A DNA stretch of 64,000 nt, taken from positions 1-64,000 of the forward strand of contig CAZJRD010000010.1 of the NCBI GenBank assembly GCA_964548365.1, given 5' to 3'. The position numbers were made by a program, and so were the translations under genes. The notes beneath the pieces are model-generated. The model ran no database searches. It was not told the origin of the DNA and saw only the letters and a list, made by a program, of their open reading frames with translations. Source of the stretch: B46-G9 sp964548365 (GTDB lineage Bacteria > Desulfobacterota > DSM-4660 > Desulfatiglandales > Desulfatiglandaceae). Positions 1 through 8,210 of the stretch are shown piece by piece (the stretch's first letter is position 1; every line of letters starts with the position of its first letter).

Positions 1-3000
1 CCGCTGTCCCGGATGCCGTTATTATTGGTATCATCGAAATCTTCGGGAAAACCGTCCTCCAGGGGATCGTATCCCCCTGACAAGATGACCGCTTCTTTGA
101 CGGTATCGGAGGCAGTCCTGATCCTGGCAAAATAGGGTTTGCTCCAGGAATACCCTATTTGGGTATAGTCGCCTGTGCCCCCCTCAATGTGCCATTTCAC
201 CGTCCAGAGAGCGGGATCAGGCGCGGTCACGTCGAGGGCCCAGTAGCTTCTTCCGCCGCGTCTTTCCCCGAAGACCAGGGTCTTGTCGTAATAATCCCCG
301 GTCTTGGTCGTTGCGCGGAAGAGGTTGCAGGAACCGTCTACCATGTAAGGATGGTTGTCGGTATTTTCAAAAAGCTTCAAGTTTGGGAGAAGGTCCGAAG
401 GAACAAAGGCGAAGATTTCATCTCCTGCCGTGTAGTTCTTTCCATTAATGGTCGCCGTGTCCGGAGAATCCAGGAACACGTGAAGCATGCCGTCATTGGC
501 ACCGATGGCCACAAAACGGTAGTCCAGGCCTCCGGTTGCATTCAGGTAGTCAATAATTCTTGGTTCCGAATGGATCATGTCCCCCAGGATCCAGCTTCGT
601 TTTGCCACCGGTTCCCCAACATGCCCGGTGAGCGTGCTGGCATCGTACGTATACCCATACATGAAGTTGATAATCTTGTAGCGGTCTTCGTCAGTGGTTA
701 CGTTGAGATCCGTATTGCTGACATTGGTGCTGTTAAAGGCCTCCAATGCACTGCCGCTATAGGTGTAGATATCCCGATTGTAGTAGTTGCCTATGTCGAA
801 TGCATCATTCACTCTCGTCTTGAGACGACCGCCGGCACCCCCTTTATCCACTTCCCCGCCGTCCGTGGTGTCTGACCAGTAGGACTGGGAACTGGTCTTG
901 AAAGACCCGTCACAATTACCGGCAATAGCCTCGCTTTCATCAACAACGGTCCACTCGGGATCTGATCTCCCAGTACAGTCCGTCCTCGGCATATAAGTCA
1001 GCCCGTATTTTTTCAGATTTCCCTGCCAGTAGCCGTTAACGACGGGCTTAAAAAAGGCCATATAGAGCTTATCGCCGCTCTGGGTTCTGTTGGCCTCATC
1101 CACCGAGACCACGGGTGCCGTAAAGGCCACGGAAGCGGACATGGAAAGTCCCAGGCTGTAAAAGGCGTTTACCAGCTCTGTCTGATCATTGGCGGTTATG
1201 CCTATGCCGCAGCCATCTTTGGCCGTATTCTTTAAGAGGGGGCTCTCCAGACCAAATCCGATGGTATGGGTTATCACATTGTAATCAGGGTCATGCCCTG
1301 TGGTGTCCTGGCTCTCCACACATTTTCCCCGGGCCATCCACCGCGCAACATCATCTGCGTAGTCGGGATCCGAAGTCTGGATAGGATCACCTGTCCAGGT
1401 ATCGCCATCTATATAGTCACTGCTGGTAAAAACAGGGTCAGGGTCGCTGTTTTTGTCTATCCTGTTCCAGACATCATCCCCGGATGGGAAACCGTCGGTC
1501 ATAACAACCTCGTAGTTTTCACTGCATTCGCTTGTGCTGGAATGGGTTGAAAGATAATCATGGATCCAATCATAGGCCTCCTGCATGGCTTCACCCATAG
1601 GGGTGCCGCCTCCTGCGCTCAGCGTATCAATGCCGGCTATAACGGCATCTGCCCCTGCATCAAGACCTGTTACCAAAGAGATCCCGTTCCCGGACCATTT
1701 TACCAGACCCCAATTGATCTTGTCCCGAGTCTCCTCCACGACGATCTTCATGGCATTCTGAGCTGTCTCAAGGCGGGATCGTATCTTTTGACCAACACCA
1801 TCGTTCCCGTTGCAGCAAGTGAATGTGCCCGATGCTGCAGGTGCAGTTGCCGAGTCTTGAGCGGTCCACTTGATTGCACTAATCCTGAATCCTAGATCCG
1901 TATCAGAACAGTTATCTCCGCCATTAGGGCCCACATGGAATTTGACATAGATTTTTGTTACATTTGTCACATCATATTCACCGGTCCAGATACTATCTTC
2001 ATTGTACCCGTAAATCTTTCCCTCCGGTGTCTCGTTAACCCCTGCTGTTAGCTGGTGTAAGACATTGCCGTCCTGGTCAACAAAATAGACGCCATCGTTT
2101 TCAGAATTGGAGTTGCTGCAACTATCACTGCCTGCTGTTCTGTTTTCAACATCCAGCCCAGGGATCCAAGGATCCCAGCGACGTCTCCGGTATCTATTAA
2201 AGTATATCCTAAGATACTTCCGTCCGGAAAACTGGGTAAGGTCTATGGTACCGCAATTCTCATCCCTGTTGGATGAGTAGTCGGATCCGTATTCAGCATT
2301 TGTGATGGCACCTATGCCAACGGTTGTCCACACTTGAGCGCCAGGCTGGTAGCAGAGATACCTCCAAGCTTCACTTCCACAAGGGGTATTTCCATGGAGA
2401 TCTTCTATCAATTTGATAAAACTCAGGTAATTACCAGTGACAAATGCGTAAATTCTTTCATCACCGGAAGAAGAAACAGCATTATCCTGATCGTCTGTCA
2501 GGGTATACCAGGTACCGGTTTCGAAAAGCCCGGAGAAATAGATACCCGGCGCCTTTAAATAGCCAAGAAAACCATAGTCCTTTGCTACCCCTGTTCTGGG
2601 ATCTGTTCTTTCATCGGTGAGCAGGATATCCTGATGGTTTTTGAGCTGCTGACCGGCAATAGCACTGTTTGCATAGCCAGCAGTATCTGTCTTGTTAATA
2701 ACACTAAGATTTGCCTCGGTTGGATACACAACATAGACCTGATCGTCCACTGTAACCGTCTCTATGGTATTGTTTTCAGCCGGATTGTCCCAGTCCGTGA
2801 CCTGCCAGCCGGTATCTATGATTCCGCCTGTGACCCACTTCTGCCTCCTGGTTGAACCCTCATACACCGGATCACCAGTAGCGGCATATTTGGTCACGCC
2901 GTCATCACCGGTAATTTCGGCATAACCGGTGTAGGCGCTTACCAGATATATTTTATCCTTATCCCATAACTTTCCTGCCGCTTTATCAACATACCAATCA

Positions 3001-3242
3001 TTAAGGCCTTTATCGTCATAACCATATCCGGCGCTTATAGCCCACTCAAAGAATGCCGCATAATCGATATTGGGATCATAGACCGGCCAATCCATAGAAC
3101 CGGATACATCAATGACCAGCATGGCATTGTTTTTGACCGATGACCGGTACACATCGGTATCATCGGCAAAGGCGACCGTCATGGTCACGAAAAACAGGCC
3201 AAGCAGGATCATGAGTGTTCGACTGAGTCCAGTGCGTTTCAT
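1..3242 (-). CDS. pilY1: PilY1-family type IV pilus tip adhesin, vWA-containing (3' end beyond the window)
   Basis: The frame is open from an ATG at 3242 to the left edge, giving about 1080 visible residues; the C-terminus is missing. An AAGGAGG sits 8 bases before the start. The N-terminus is a signal peptide ending in AFA. A vWA MIDAS motif (DVSGS) lies near residue 43, but the rest of the vWA fold (GGGTPMGEA near 545, VVMTDG near 580) follows a long insertion. The C-terminal half has PilY1 propeller signatures (GANDGMLHVF near 915, VFGERRGGRSYWALDV near 970) and ends in an EF-hand-like loop, DTNNNGIRD. PilY1 proteins sit at the pilus tip and act in adhesion, surface sensing and calcium-dependent retraction control. 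It is the last gene of a minor-pilin operon, as is usual for the family. The family call is firm; the ligand is unknown. Confidence 0.93.
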   Translation of the reverse strand, partial: MKRTGLSRTLMILLGLFFVTMTVAFADDTDVYRSSVKNNAMLVIDVSGSMDWPVYDPNIDYAAFFEWAISAGYGYDDKGLNDWYVDKAAGKLWDKDKIYLVSAYTGYAEITGDDGVTKYAATGDPVYEGSTRRQKWVTGGIIDTGWQVTDWDNPAENNTIETVTVDDQVYVVYPTEANLSVINKTDTAGYANSAIAGQQLKNHQDILLTDERTDPRTGVAKDYGFLGYLKAPGIYFSGLFETGTWYTLTDDQDNAVSSSGDERIYAFVTGNYLSFIKLIEDLHGNTPCGSEAWRYLCYQPGAQVWTTVGIGAITNAEYGSDYSSNRDENCGTIDLTQFSGRKYLRIYFNRYRRRRWDPWIPGLDVENRTAGSDSCSNSNSENDGVYFVDQDGNVLHQLTAGVNETPEGKIYGYNEDSIWTGEYDVTNVTKIYVKFHVGPNGGDNCSDTDLGFRISAIKWTAQDSATAPAASGTFTCCNGNDGVGQKIRSRLETAQNAMKIVVEETRDKINWGLVKWSGNGISLVTGLDAGADAVIAGIDTLSAGGGTPMGEAMQEAYDWIHDYLSTHSSTSECSENYEVVMTDGFPSGDDVWNRIDKNSDPDPVFTSSDYIDGDTWTGDPIQTSDPDYADDVARWMARGKCVESQDTTGHDPDYNVITHTIGFGLESPLLKNTAKDGCGIGITANDQTELVNAFYSLGLSMSASVAFTAPVVSVDEANRTQSGDKLYMAFFKPVVNGYWQGNLKKYGLTYMPRTDCTGRSDPEWTVVDESEAIAGNCDGSFKTSSQSYWSDTTDGGEVDKGGAGGRLKTRVNDAFDIGNYYNRDIYTYSGSALEAFNSTNVSNTDLNVTTDEDRYKIINFMYGYTYDASTLTGHVGEPVAKRSWILGDMIHSEPRIIDYLNATGGLDYRFVAIGANDGMLHVFLDSPDTATINGKNYTAGDEIFAFVPSDLLPNLKLFENTDNHPYMVDGSCNLFRATTKTGDYYDKTLVFGERRGGRSYWALDVTAPDPALWTVKWHIEGGTGDYTQIGYSWSKPYFARIRTASDTVKEAVILSGGYDPLEDGFPEDFDDTNNNGIRDS

Positions 3243-3284
3243 TGGAGTTTCCTCCTTCAGGTTATTGCCGTTGCTGAAGCGTTC

Positions 3285-3761
3285 CTATTCGGCCCTGGGG
3301 CCGATCTTGTAATACCGGGATGCCACATTGATTCGGCCCCCCGTCACGTCAATGTCGTAGTCATACCTGCTGAAATGGATCACGGAATACCCGGGAGGGG
3401 GCAGGAAATAGCCCAGATAATCAAGGGTGAAACTGTAGGCTGTTCCGGCCACCACGTGGGGGATGGGCGCGGGCAGGGGATTGCCGTTCGTCTGACCTGT
3501 CTGATCCGCCAGCTGCCCGGTGGTGTTGATCTGGATGACCGGGTAATTTCCCCGCCCCACTTCCGCGGCTTCCCGGTTCAGCCCGCCCTCGCCGATAAAG
3601 AAATTCTGCTTGTAGGGGATTTCATTTCCGGCGATCTGGATATCGGTGGTGGAAGTGCGGCTGGCCATGATGCCGATCAGGGTCAAAACTACGAGGATCA
3701 TCAGGGCGACCACCATCACACTCCCCTGTTCTCGTTGGGATCCGTTCATTAAATAGTTCAT
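3285..3761 (-). CDS. pilX: PilX-type minor pilin
   Basis: The predicted protein has 158 residues. It starts with a short charged leader, then GSVMVVALMILVVLTLIGIMAS, the PilX N-terminal signature: a hydrophobic helix without the classical GFTLxE prepilin site. It continues with IQIAGNE and a Glu-rich FIGEGG segment typical of PilX. An ATG at 3782 directly abuts the preceding stop but has no ribosome binding site. The ATG at 3761 has GGAGAG at good spacing and is preferred. PilX proteins join the pilus tip complex with PilV, PilW and PilY1, and this one lies between pilV and pilY1. The C-terminal domain is family-variable and its partner specificity cannot be read from sequence. Confidence 0.88.
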   Translation of the reverse strand: MNYLMNGSQREQGSVMVVALMILVVLTLIGIMASRTSTTDIQIAGNEIPYKQNFFIGEGGLNREAAEVGRGNYPVIQINTTGQLADQTGQTNGNPLPAPIPHVVAGTAYSFTLDYLGYFLPPPGYSVIHFSRYDYDIDVTGGRINVASRYYKIGPRAE

Positions 3762-3782
3762 GTTGCTTTCTCTCTCCAACAT

Positions 3783-4256
3783 TTATAGCCGCTTGATGCA
3801 CGAAAGGTGCATCCGATGGGTGTGACTTCCTTTTGTCCAGGTGACGATAATGGTTATGGTCTTGGTATCCGTAATCGGAGTGTCGTCGGCCACGTTCCAG
3901 ACCCGGTGATAGATGCCACTACCGGCAACACCTTCTTCATTCACATTGAGTTCTTCGTGGTCTTTTGTCACCAGGGAGGTGAGGTCGGTATTGTTCCCCG
4001 CCTGGGTGTCCACCAGGTCAGCGTCCGTAGCGTAATTCCTCCCCAGGAGATCTTCCATTTTCTGCTCGGCCAGGGTCAGAGCGGTCGTCGTATTGTTGCT
4101 GAAATAATTCCCCTGGATCGCGGAGACCTGCATCTTGGCCACGGCCAGGAGGCCTATGGTGAGGATGGTGATGGCGACGAGCACCTCAATCAGGGTAAAA
4201 CCCTGCCGGTGGATCTGGTTTTTCTTCACTTTTCGCAGTGGCTGTGTCTTTTTCAT
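3783..4256 (-). CDS. pilV: PilV-type minor pilin
   Basis: A 157-residue pseudopilin. A basic leader of about 18 residues ends in G before FTLIEVLVAI, so prepilin peptidase should cut after that Gly and methylate Phe; Glu5 of the mature protein is present. The motif is followed by the helix ILTIGLLAVAKMQ, in the PilV/GspI style, and a short beta-rich C-terminus ending in an IIVTWT strand. Minor pilins of this type prime pilus assembly from the inner membrane and end up at the tip. It lies one base from pilW upstream and one base from the longer pilX start downstream, so the genes are clearly co-transcribed. It is homologous to the plus-strand gene at 8211-8693. Confidence 0.9.
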   Translation of the reverse strand: MKKTQPLRKVKKNQIHRQGFTLIEVLVAITILTIGLLAVAKMQVSAIQGNYFSNNTTTALTLAEQKMEDLLGRNYATDADLVDTQAGNNTDLTSLVTKDHEELNVNEEGVAGSGIYHRVWNVADDTPITDTKTITIIVTWTKGSHTHRMHLSCIKRL

Positions 4257-4257
4257 T

Positions 4258-5214
4258 TTATAATCCGATATTTCTGGTTTTAACCAGGGAGGTGAGCAGC
4301 TTTCGCCTGTAGCCGTCGCCGGGTGTTATCGTCTTGTCTCCCATGGTATACGTTTTAGTGTTTGTATAATCCCGGTTGATATGTTCTGTCCTGGCCAGGA
4401 GGCATACCTGGACGGCCCGGACGTTCGCCCATCCACCGGTAGTCAGGCTTGGATCATCAACAGTGCTCCCGTCAGCCATGACATACTGGACCTGGAGGTT
4501 ATCAATGTCTTCAGCCACCACCTGAAAGCCGGTGCCGTTCCCCTGGTTCCAGCGCTCCAGAGCGGGATGATTGAGATCTTCATTAACTCTGTAGGTAATG
4601 ACATCGGCACGGTAGACCCAGTCCCCGTTGCCATAACTCTCCTGGAGGGTGTTTTTGAAGGTGATCTGGCTACCCGTCCTTATTGCTACCTCAAAAATCT
4701 CCGCCCTGCTCAGGTCACTCTTGACAAGGATCCCGAATTTATATGTGGTGGCGTCAAGATTCAGGTCAAAGGGGCTGAGAGTCAGGGTGGTGTTCGTCAC
4801 CGTGTCCCCGGAAGCAAGCTGACGGCTGTCGGCGGGGTCATTGCTTGCCTTAATAACGACAAGGTCGTCTGTCTGATTCTTAACGCCGTTTCCGTTGACA
4901 TTGTCATTGTTTCTTCCGTAGATCAGGGGTCGGATGACCTCGTTGCCGGTAGCGGTAGGATCCCAGTCGACGTTGGTATAGGTGCGGGAGTCAAAATTGG
5001 TTACATAGCCCGCCATCTGGATATCCCGGCTCATGACATACATGCCTCCCCGAAGGTTTTGCTGCATGGCGGTGACCTGGTCCTGAATGATGAAAGAGTC
5101 TTGCTGGGACTTAAAGGTCCCGTAAATTGCTCCCATGACCATCAGGCTGATCACCATGGCAATAAGCAGTTCCACGAGGGTGAATCCTTGATTCCGTTTT
5201 TCCTTTTCGCGCAT
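4258..5214 (-). CDS. pilW: PilW-type minor pilin
   Basis: A 318-residue protein with a short basic leader and a clean prepilin site (G before FTLVELLIAM), then a hydrophobic helix. It continues with the PilW pattern SQQDSF, VTAMQQNLRGGMYVMSRDIQMAGY, typical of PilW/GspJ-like minor pilins. The C-terminal part is beta-rich (VVAEDIDNLQVQYVM, then VRAVQVCLLART) and ends with RRKLLTSLVKTRNIGL, an ending also seen in the plus-strand paralogue (RRRLLTAEVMCRNLAF). It is about 90 residues longer than that paralogue, the extra length lying in the globular domain. Second gene of the minus-strand minor-pilin operon, 22 bases from fimT. Confidence 0.9.
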   Translation of the reverse strand: MREKEKRNQGFTLVELLIAMVISLMVMGAIYGTFKSQQDSFIIQDQVTAMQQNLRGGMYVMSRDIQMAGYVTNFDSRTYTNVDWDPTATGNEVIRPLIYGRNNDNVNGNGVKNQTDDLVVIKASNDPADSRQLASGDTVTNTTLTLSPFDLNLDATTYKFGILVKSDLSRAEIFEVAIRTGSQITFKNTLQESYGNGDWVYRADVITYRVNEDLNHPALERWNQGNGTGFQVVAEDIDNLQVQYVMADGSTVDDPSLTTGGWANVRAVQVCLLARTEHINRDYTNTKTYTMGDKTITPGDGYRRKLLTSLVKTRNIGL

Positions 5215-5236
5215 AACCTGTATCCTTATTGATCTT

Positions 5237-5779
5237 TTAGTCCCAGGCCGACCCGTCCCATTTTTTCAACTGGATTACGCCGCTCGCCAGCACGCCCGCC
5301 CCATAGGAAGCATTTTGGTCATTCTGCAGGTAGACATATCCTCCAGCAGAGCTGTTAATCATGCCCCGGGAATTAAAGACGACGGTATCAGCGGTAAAGG
5401 TAATCTGGTTATCAAAGCCGGCTCCAATTGCGGCTGTGGCTGCACCATGACCATAGCCCACCCCGCTCCTGTACTGGGAAAGGGGAACCGTTCTTTCAAC
5501 CGTGTTGTCTCCGGCCGTAGAATAATCCCCATCGGCACCTCCGCTTATCACTTGGTAGGTAGCCGATCCCGCGTTGAACACCAGGGCCCATTCCGCGTTA
5601 TTTCGGATGGCCTTCATTTTTGTGAACTGCAGCTCTGAATAAAGATCATTCGCTGCGGACCTCAGATGATAACCGGGAAGCCATTTGGAAAACACGGGAA
5701 TAGCAATAGAAGCCATTATGGCCATCACTACAAAAACGAACAGAAGTTCCATCAATGTAAAAGCATCTTGTCTTCGCAT
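5237..5779 (-). CDS. fimT: FimT/GspH-type minor pilin, first gene of the minus-strand operon
   Basis: The frame is open further upstream, but the ATG at 5779 (AGGACGAGAC before it) gives a 180-residue protein starting MRRQDAFTLMELL, the expected prepilin layout; the upstream extension has no pilin character. Residue -1 of the processing site is Ala, not the usual Gly, while Phe1 and Glu5 are kept. The helix ends IPVFSKWLPGYHLRSAANDLYSELQ-like, the FimT/GspH hallmark, and a beta-sandwich region follows. FimT-type pilins prime assembly, and some family members bind DNA. A sigma-54-type promoter lies about 60 bases upstream. Homologous to the gene at 6912-7487, which shares the FSxWLPxYxLxxAA stretch. 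Confidence 0.88.
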   Translation of the reverse strand: MRRQDAFTLMELLFVFVVMAIMASIAIPVFSKWLPGYHLRSAANDLYSELQFTKMKAIRNNAEWALVFNAGSATYQVISGGADGDYSTAGDNTVERTVPLSQYRSGVGYGHGAATAAIGAGFDNQITFTADTVVFNSRGMINSSAGGYVYLQNDQNASYGAGVLASGVIQLKKWDGSAWD

Positions 5780-5840
5780 GGTCTCGTCCTGACCTTGTTG
5801 GGAAATAAAGAAACGCGAAAAAGACTTTGCCCTTCGTCTC

Positions 5841-5856
5841 TGCAATAAAAATGCCA
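5841..5856 (-). promoter_or_regulatory. Sigma-54-type promoter for the minus-strand pilin operon
   Basis: On the minus strand the 16 bases read TGGCATTTTTATTGCA. GG and GC are separated by exactly ten bases, and TGGCA plus TTGCA match the -24/-12 consensus (TGGCACG-N4-TTGCW) except for two bases. The predicted start of transcription is near 5830, about 50 bases before the fimT ATG at 5779. Type IV pilin genes are often under sigma-54 and the activator PilR, which fits. No upstream activator site was identified, so this is a prediction from sequence only. Confidence 0.6.
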
Positions 5857-6017
5857 AGTGTGCCAAAAGATTCCCCAGCAAGACCTTTATCTCCTTATTG
5901 ACTTGATATAATTGATAAATATTGCTCACGAAAGAGAAAAACCCTGAAGAGGCCCTTCGGCAAACTGTAAAATAAGTTGCCAATCGTAAAAAAAACTAAC
6001 AGTTTTTCACCCATCGT

Positions 6018-6650
6018 TTATCGCATCCGAGCCGCTCTGGTCTTGTGCCTTTGCAGGGCGCTCCCCCCGCCAAACTCCAGGGTTAGGGTGTAATCTGCGG
6101 TACCCTCACCATACGGCCGAAGATCAAGGTCTTCGGATACCTTGTCCTGGATGTTTTGGGCATTTTCATAGGCATCGGCCGCTTCCTCCCTCATGCCTTT
6201 TTTCATATAGACAAAGGCCAGGTTTCGATACACGGTTATGTCATAAGCGGTTGGAGAGGCCTTCTGCTGAATGGCCCGCTGAAAATAGAGAAGGGCCCGG
6301 TCATAATCCTCCTGGCCGCAAAAGAGGATGCCGAGGTTGTTGTTGGCCTGTTTGTCGAAGGGTGAGAGCTGCAACGCCATAAAGAAGTCCTGTTTCGCCA
6401 AGCCGTAATCCTTCTGCTCAAAGTATGCAAGCCCACGATTGTTGTAGGCCTCCGCGTGATCAGGCACGAGGCGGATGGCCTCGGTGAGCGCTGCCGCCGC
6501 TTGGTCCAATTCCCCCTGCTTCAGCAGGGTTGTGCCTTCATGAAAGTAATAATTCCCGTCTCCCGCAAGGCACAGGCCTGGAAAAAGCGCCAGGAAAAGC
6601 AAAGGCATTGCAATACCAGGTAACCATTTTTTCAATACATTTCTCTTCAT
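6018..6650 (-). CDS. Exported TPR-repeat protein between the two pilin operons
   Basis: A 210-residue protein with an N-terminal signal peptide (basic start, then a Leu/Phe-rich core ending near CLAGD; no convincing lipobox). At least three tetratricopeptide repeats cover roughly residues 30-165 (PDHAEAYNNRGLAYFEQKDYGLA, then PFDKQANNNLGILF, then VYRNLAFVYMKKG-like helices). The tail is Arg-rich. It probably acts as a periplasmic scaffold. Its place between two pilin operons suggests a role like PilF/PilW-type pilus stability proteins, but that is inference from position: the protein is shorter in repeats and lacks the lipid anchor. It faces the same way as the minus operon, 238 bases upstream of fimT. 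Confidence 0.75.
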   Translation of the reverse strand: MKRNVLKKWLPGIAMPLLFLALFPGLCLAGDGNYYFHEGTTLLKQGELDQAAAALTEAIRLVPDHAEAYNNRGLAYFEQKDYGLAKQDFFMALQLSPFDKQANNNLGILFCGQEDYDRALLYFQRAIQQKASPTAYDITVYRNLAFVYMKKGMREEAADAYENAQNIQDKVSEDLDLRPYGEGTADYTLTLEFGGGSALQRHKTRAARMR

Positions 6651-6733
6651 GGCAAACCCCTATAATGTTCTATTCATCAATAAATCCGTGAACAAGTCAG
6701 TTATTCTTTCTCTCTCTTGAAGACCGATAGTTC

Positions 6734-6776
6734 CTTGAGAGCTTTATCGGCAGAGAAGGTTGCTAACTTGAGAGCT
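6734..6776. repeat. Direct repeat CTTGAGAGCT spaced 33 bases, in the inter-operon region
   Basis: CTTGAGAGCT occurs at 6734-6743 and again at 6767-6776, exactly 33 bases apart (about three helical turns). The 261 bases from 6651 to 6911 separate the TPR gene from the plus-strand pilin operon and must hold divergent promoters. The phased repeat could be a binding site for a regulator of either operon. I found no sigma-54 site for the plus operon here and no other structured element. Confidence 0.4.
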
Positions 6777-6911
6777 CTTTGGGGCAGGATAGAGAGTGGT
6801 GTGAAAAATGGTTGTAATGGATAGAAATACATGCTAAAATTCACAAATTATATAGACAATAAACACCTTAACCTGTGTTGTTCCCTTGTTCAAAGAGGCA
6901 AAGAGGACGAG

Positions 6912-7487
6912 ATGAGTAACCGGCCTGCGAAGATCTTGGCAGCCAGAACGGAAGGCCTGAGAGGCTTCACTCTTCTTGAGGTGCTCATGGCGCTTTTGGT
7001 CCTCAGTATCATTGCGGCGTTTGCCATTCCCGCCTTTTCCACCTGGCTGCCGGACTATCGGCTGAAGGGTGCAGCCAGGGAGCTCTTCTCCAATTTCCAA
7101 CTGGGAAAGATAGCCGCCACCAAAAATGGAACCTACAGCACAATCTGCTTCAATCAGACCATTGGGTCAAAAACATATTCCTATGTTGTCTTTGCTGATG
7201 CCAACAATAACCTGGAATATGATTCCGGTGAACAGCTTCTTGTCCGGCGGCTCTGGGGTGAAGGCGACCAGTACCAGGGGGTCTCTTTTGATCCTTCAAA
7301 GGGAGGGGGAGACGGTCTGACCTTTCCCAACAATGACGATGGGATACCCGCCATAGCATTTCAGCCCAGCGGCATCCCAACAAGCAATTCGGGCGGCTTA
7401 GGCATGGGAACCGTCTATCTCAGGAACACGAAAGGAAAGGAGATAAAACTGGTTCTCTCATCTGCTGGAAACGTCCGTATCGAATAA
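6912..7487 (+). CDS. fimT: FimT/GspH-type minor pilin, first gene of the plus-strand operon
   Basis: A 191-residue protein from the ATG at 6912, which follows GAGGACGAG; an in-frame start at 6831 lacks this and adds non-pilin sequence. A leader of about 19 residues ends with G before FTLLEVLMALLVLSII, a canonical prepilin site with Glu5. The helix is followed by FSTWLPDYRLKGAARELFSNFQ, the FimT/GspH pattern, and a beta-rich domain with a GspH-like ending (GTVYLRN, then LSSAGNVRIE). First gene of a second fimT-pilW-pilV-pilX-pilY1 operon divergent from the first. It is clearly homologous to the minus-strand fimT at 5237-5779 but quite diverged, arguing against a recent duplication. Confidence 0.9.
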   Translation: MSNRPAKILAARTEGLRGFTLLEVLMALLVLSIIAAFAIPAFSTWLPDYRLKGAARELFSNFQLGKIAATKNGTYSTICFNQTIGSKTYSYVVFADANNNLEYDSGEQLLVRRLWGEGDQYQGVSFDPSKGGGDGLTFPNNDDGIPAIAFQPSGIPTSNSGGLGMGTVYLRNTKGKEIKLVLSSAGNVRIE

Positions 7488-7512
7488 CCAACCACGGGAG
7501 CAACAAAGAGAC

Positions 7513-8193
7513 ATGCCCATTATGGGAAAAAAGAGGGAAGGCGGGAGATGGGGGTCCAGCCATGGTTTTACCCTGGTGGAGCTCCTCATTGCCGTGGCAA
7601 TAGCCGGTATTGTCATGGGAGGCATCTATTCCGTTTTTCTCTCCCAGCAGAGTTCCTACGAGGCCCAGGCCCAGGTGACCGCCCTTGAGCAGAAGGTGCG
7701 AGCGGCCATGTATTTCATGCAACGGGATATATCTATGGCAGGCTGTGATCCCAGCGGCAATGCCCACGCCGGAATTTTGACGGCCGGTTCCCATTCCATC
7801 AGACTCACGGAAGACCTGAACAGCAATGGCGATTCCACTGAGTACAATGAGGATGTTACGTATGATCTCTATACCACGGGGGGCATACAGAAGCTGGGAA
7901 GAAAGAGCCCTTTTACGGCGTCAAACCAACCCGTCGTGGAGGACGTGGATGCGCTGGATTTCCTCTATTTTGACGCGGCAGGAAACGTGTTACCCACCCC
8001 GGTGTCGGACCCCTCGAGGATCAGGTCGGTACAGATAACGCTGGTTGTCAGGGGAGAAAAAACAGACCCCCGTTTTTCAAACACCACGATTTATCGAAAT
8101 CAGGCAGGAACATCCATATTCGGCCCAGCCAATGACCACTTTCGGCGCAGGCTCCTGACGGCCGAAGTGATGTGCCGTAATCTGGCTTTTTGA
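7513..8193 (+). CDS. pilW: PilW-type minor pilin, second operon
   Basis: A 226-residue pseudopilin with a leader ending in HG before FTLVELLIAVAIAGIVMGG. It then follows the PilW pattern LSQQSSYEAQAQVTALEQ, AAMYFMQRDISMAG. The beta-rich C-terminal domain contains VVEDVDALDFLYFD and VQITLVVRGE strands and ends RRRLLTAEVMCRNLAF, matching the end of the minus-strand PilW. It is about 90 residues shorter than that paralogue. The gene lies 25 bases after fimT. An alternative ATG at 7522 would shorten the leader by three residues and cannot be excluded. Confidence 0.9.
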   Translation: MPIMGKKREGGRWGSSHGFTLVELLIAVAIAGIVMGGIYSVFLSQQSSYEAQAQVTALEQKVRAAMYFMQRDISMAGCDPSGNAHAGILTAGSHSIRLTEDLNSNGDSTEYNEDVTYDLYTTGGIQKLGRKSPFTASNQPVVEDVDALDFLYFDAAGNVLPTPVSDPSRIRSVQITLVVRGEKTDPRFSNTTIYRNQAGTSIFGPANDHFRRRLLTAEVMCRNLAF

Positions 8194-8210
8194 CAAAGGA
8201 AGGCAGGAAA

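Noticed and set aside
159..2855. Several plus-strand open frames of 73-238 codons
   Set aside because: They lie opposite the PilY1 gene, which is open from 3242 to the window edge and has strong family motifs.
6750..6770. CGGC...TTGCT as a sigma-54 promoter for the plus-strand pilin operon
   Set aside because: GG and GC are 11 bases apart instead of 10, and the -24 match is poor.
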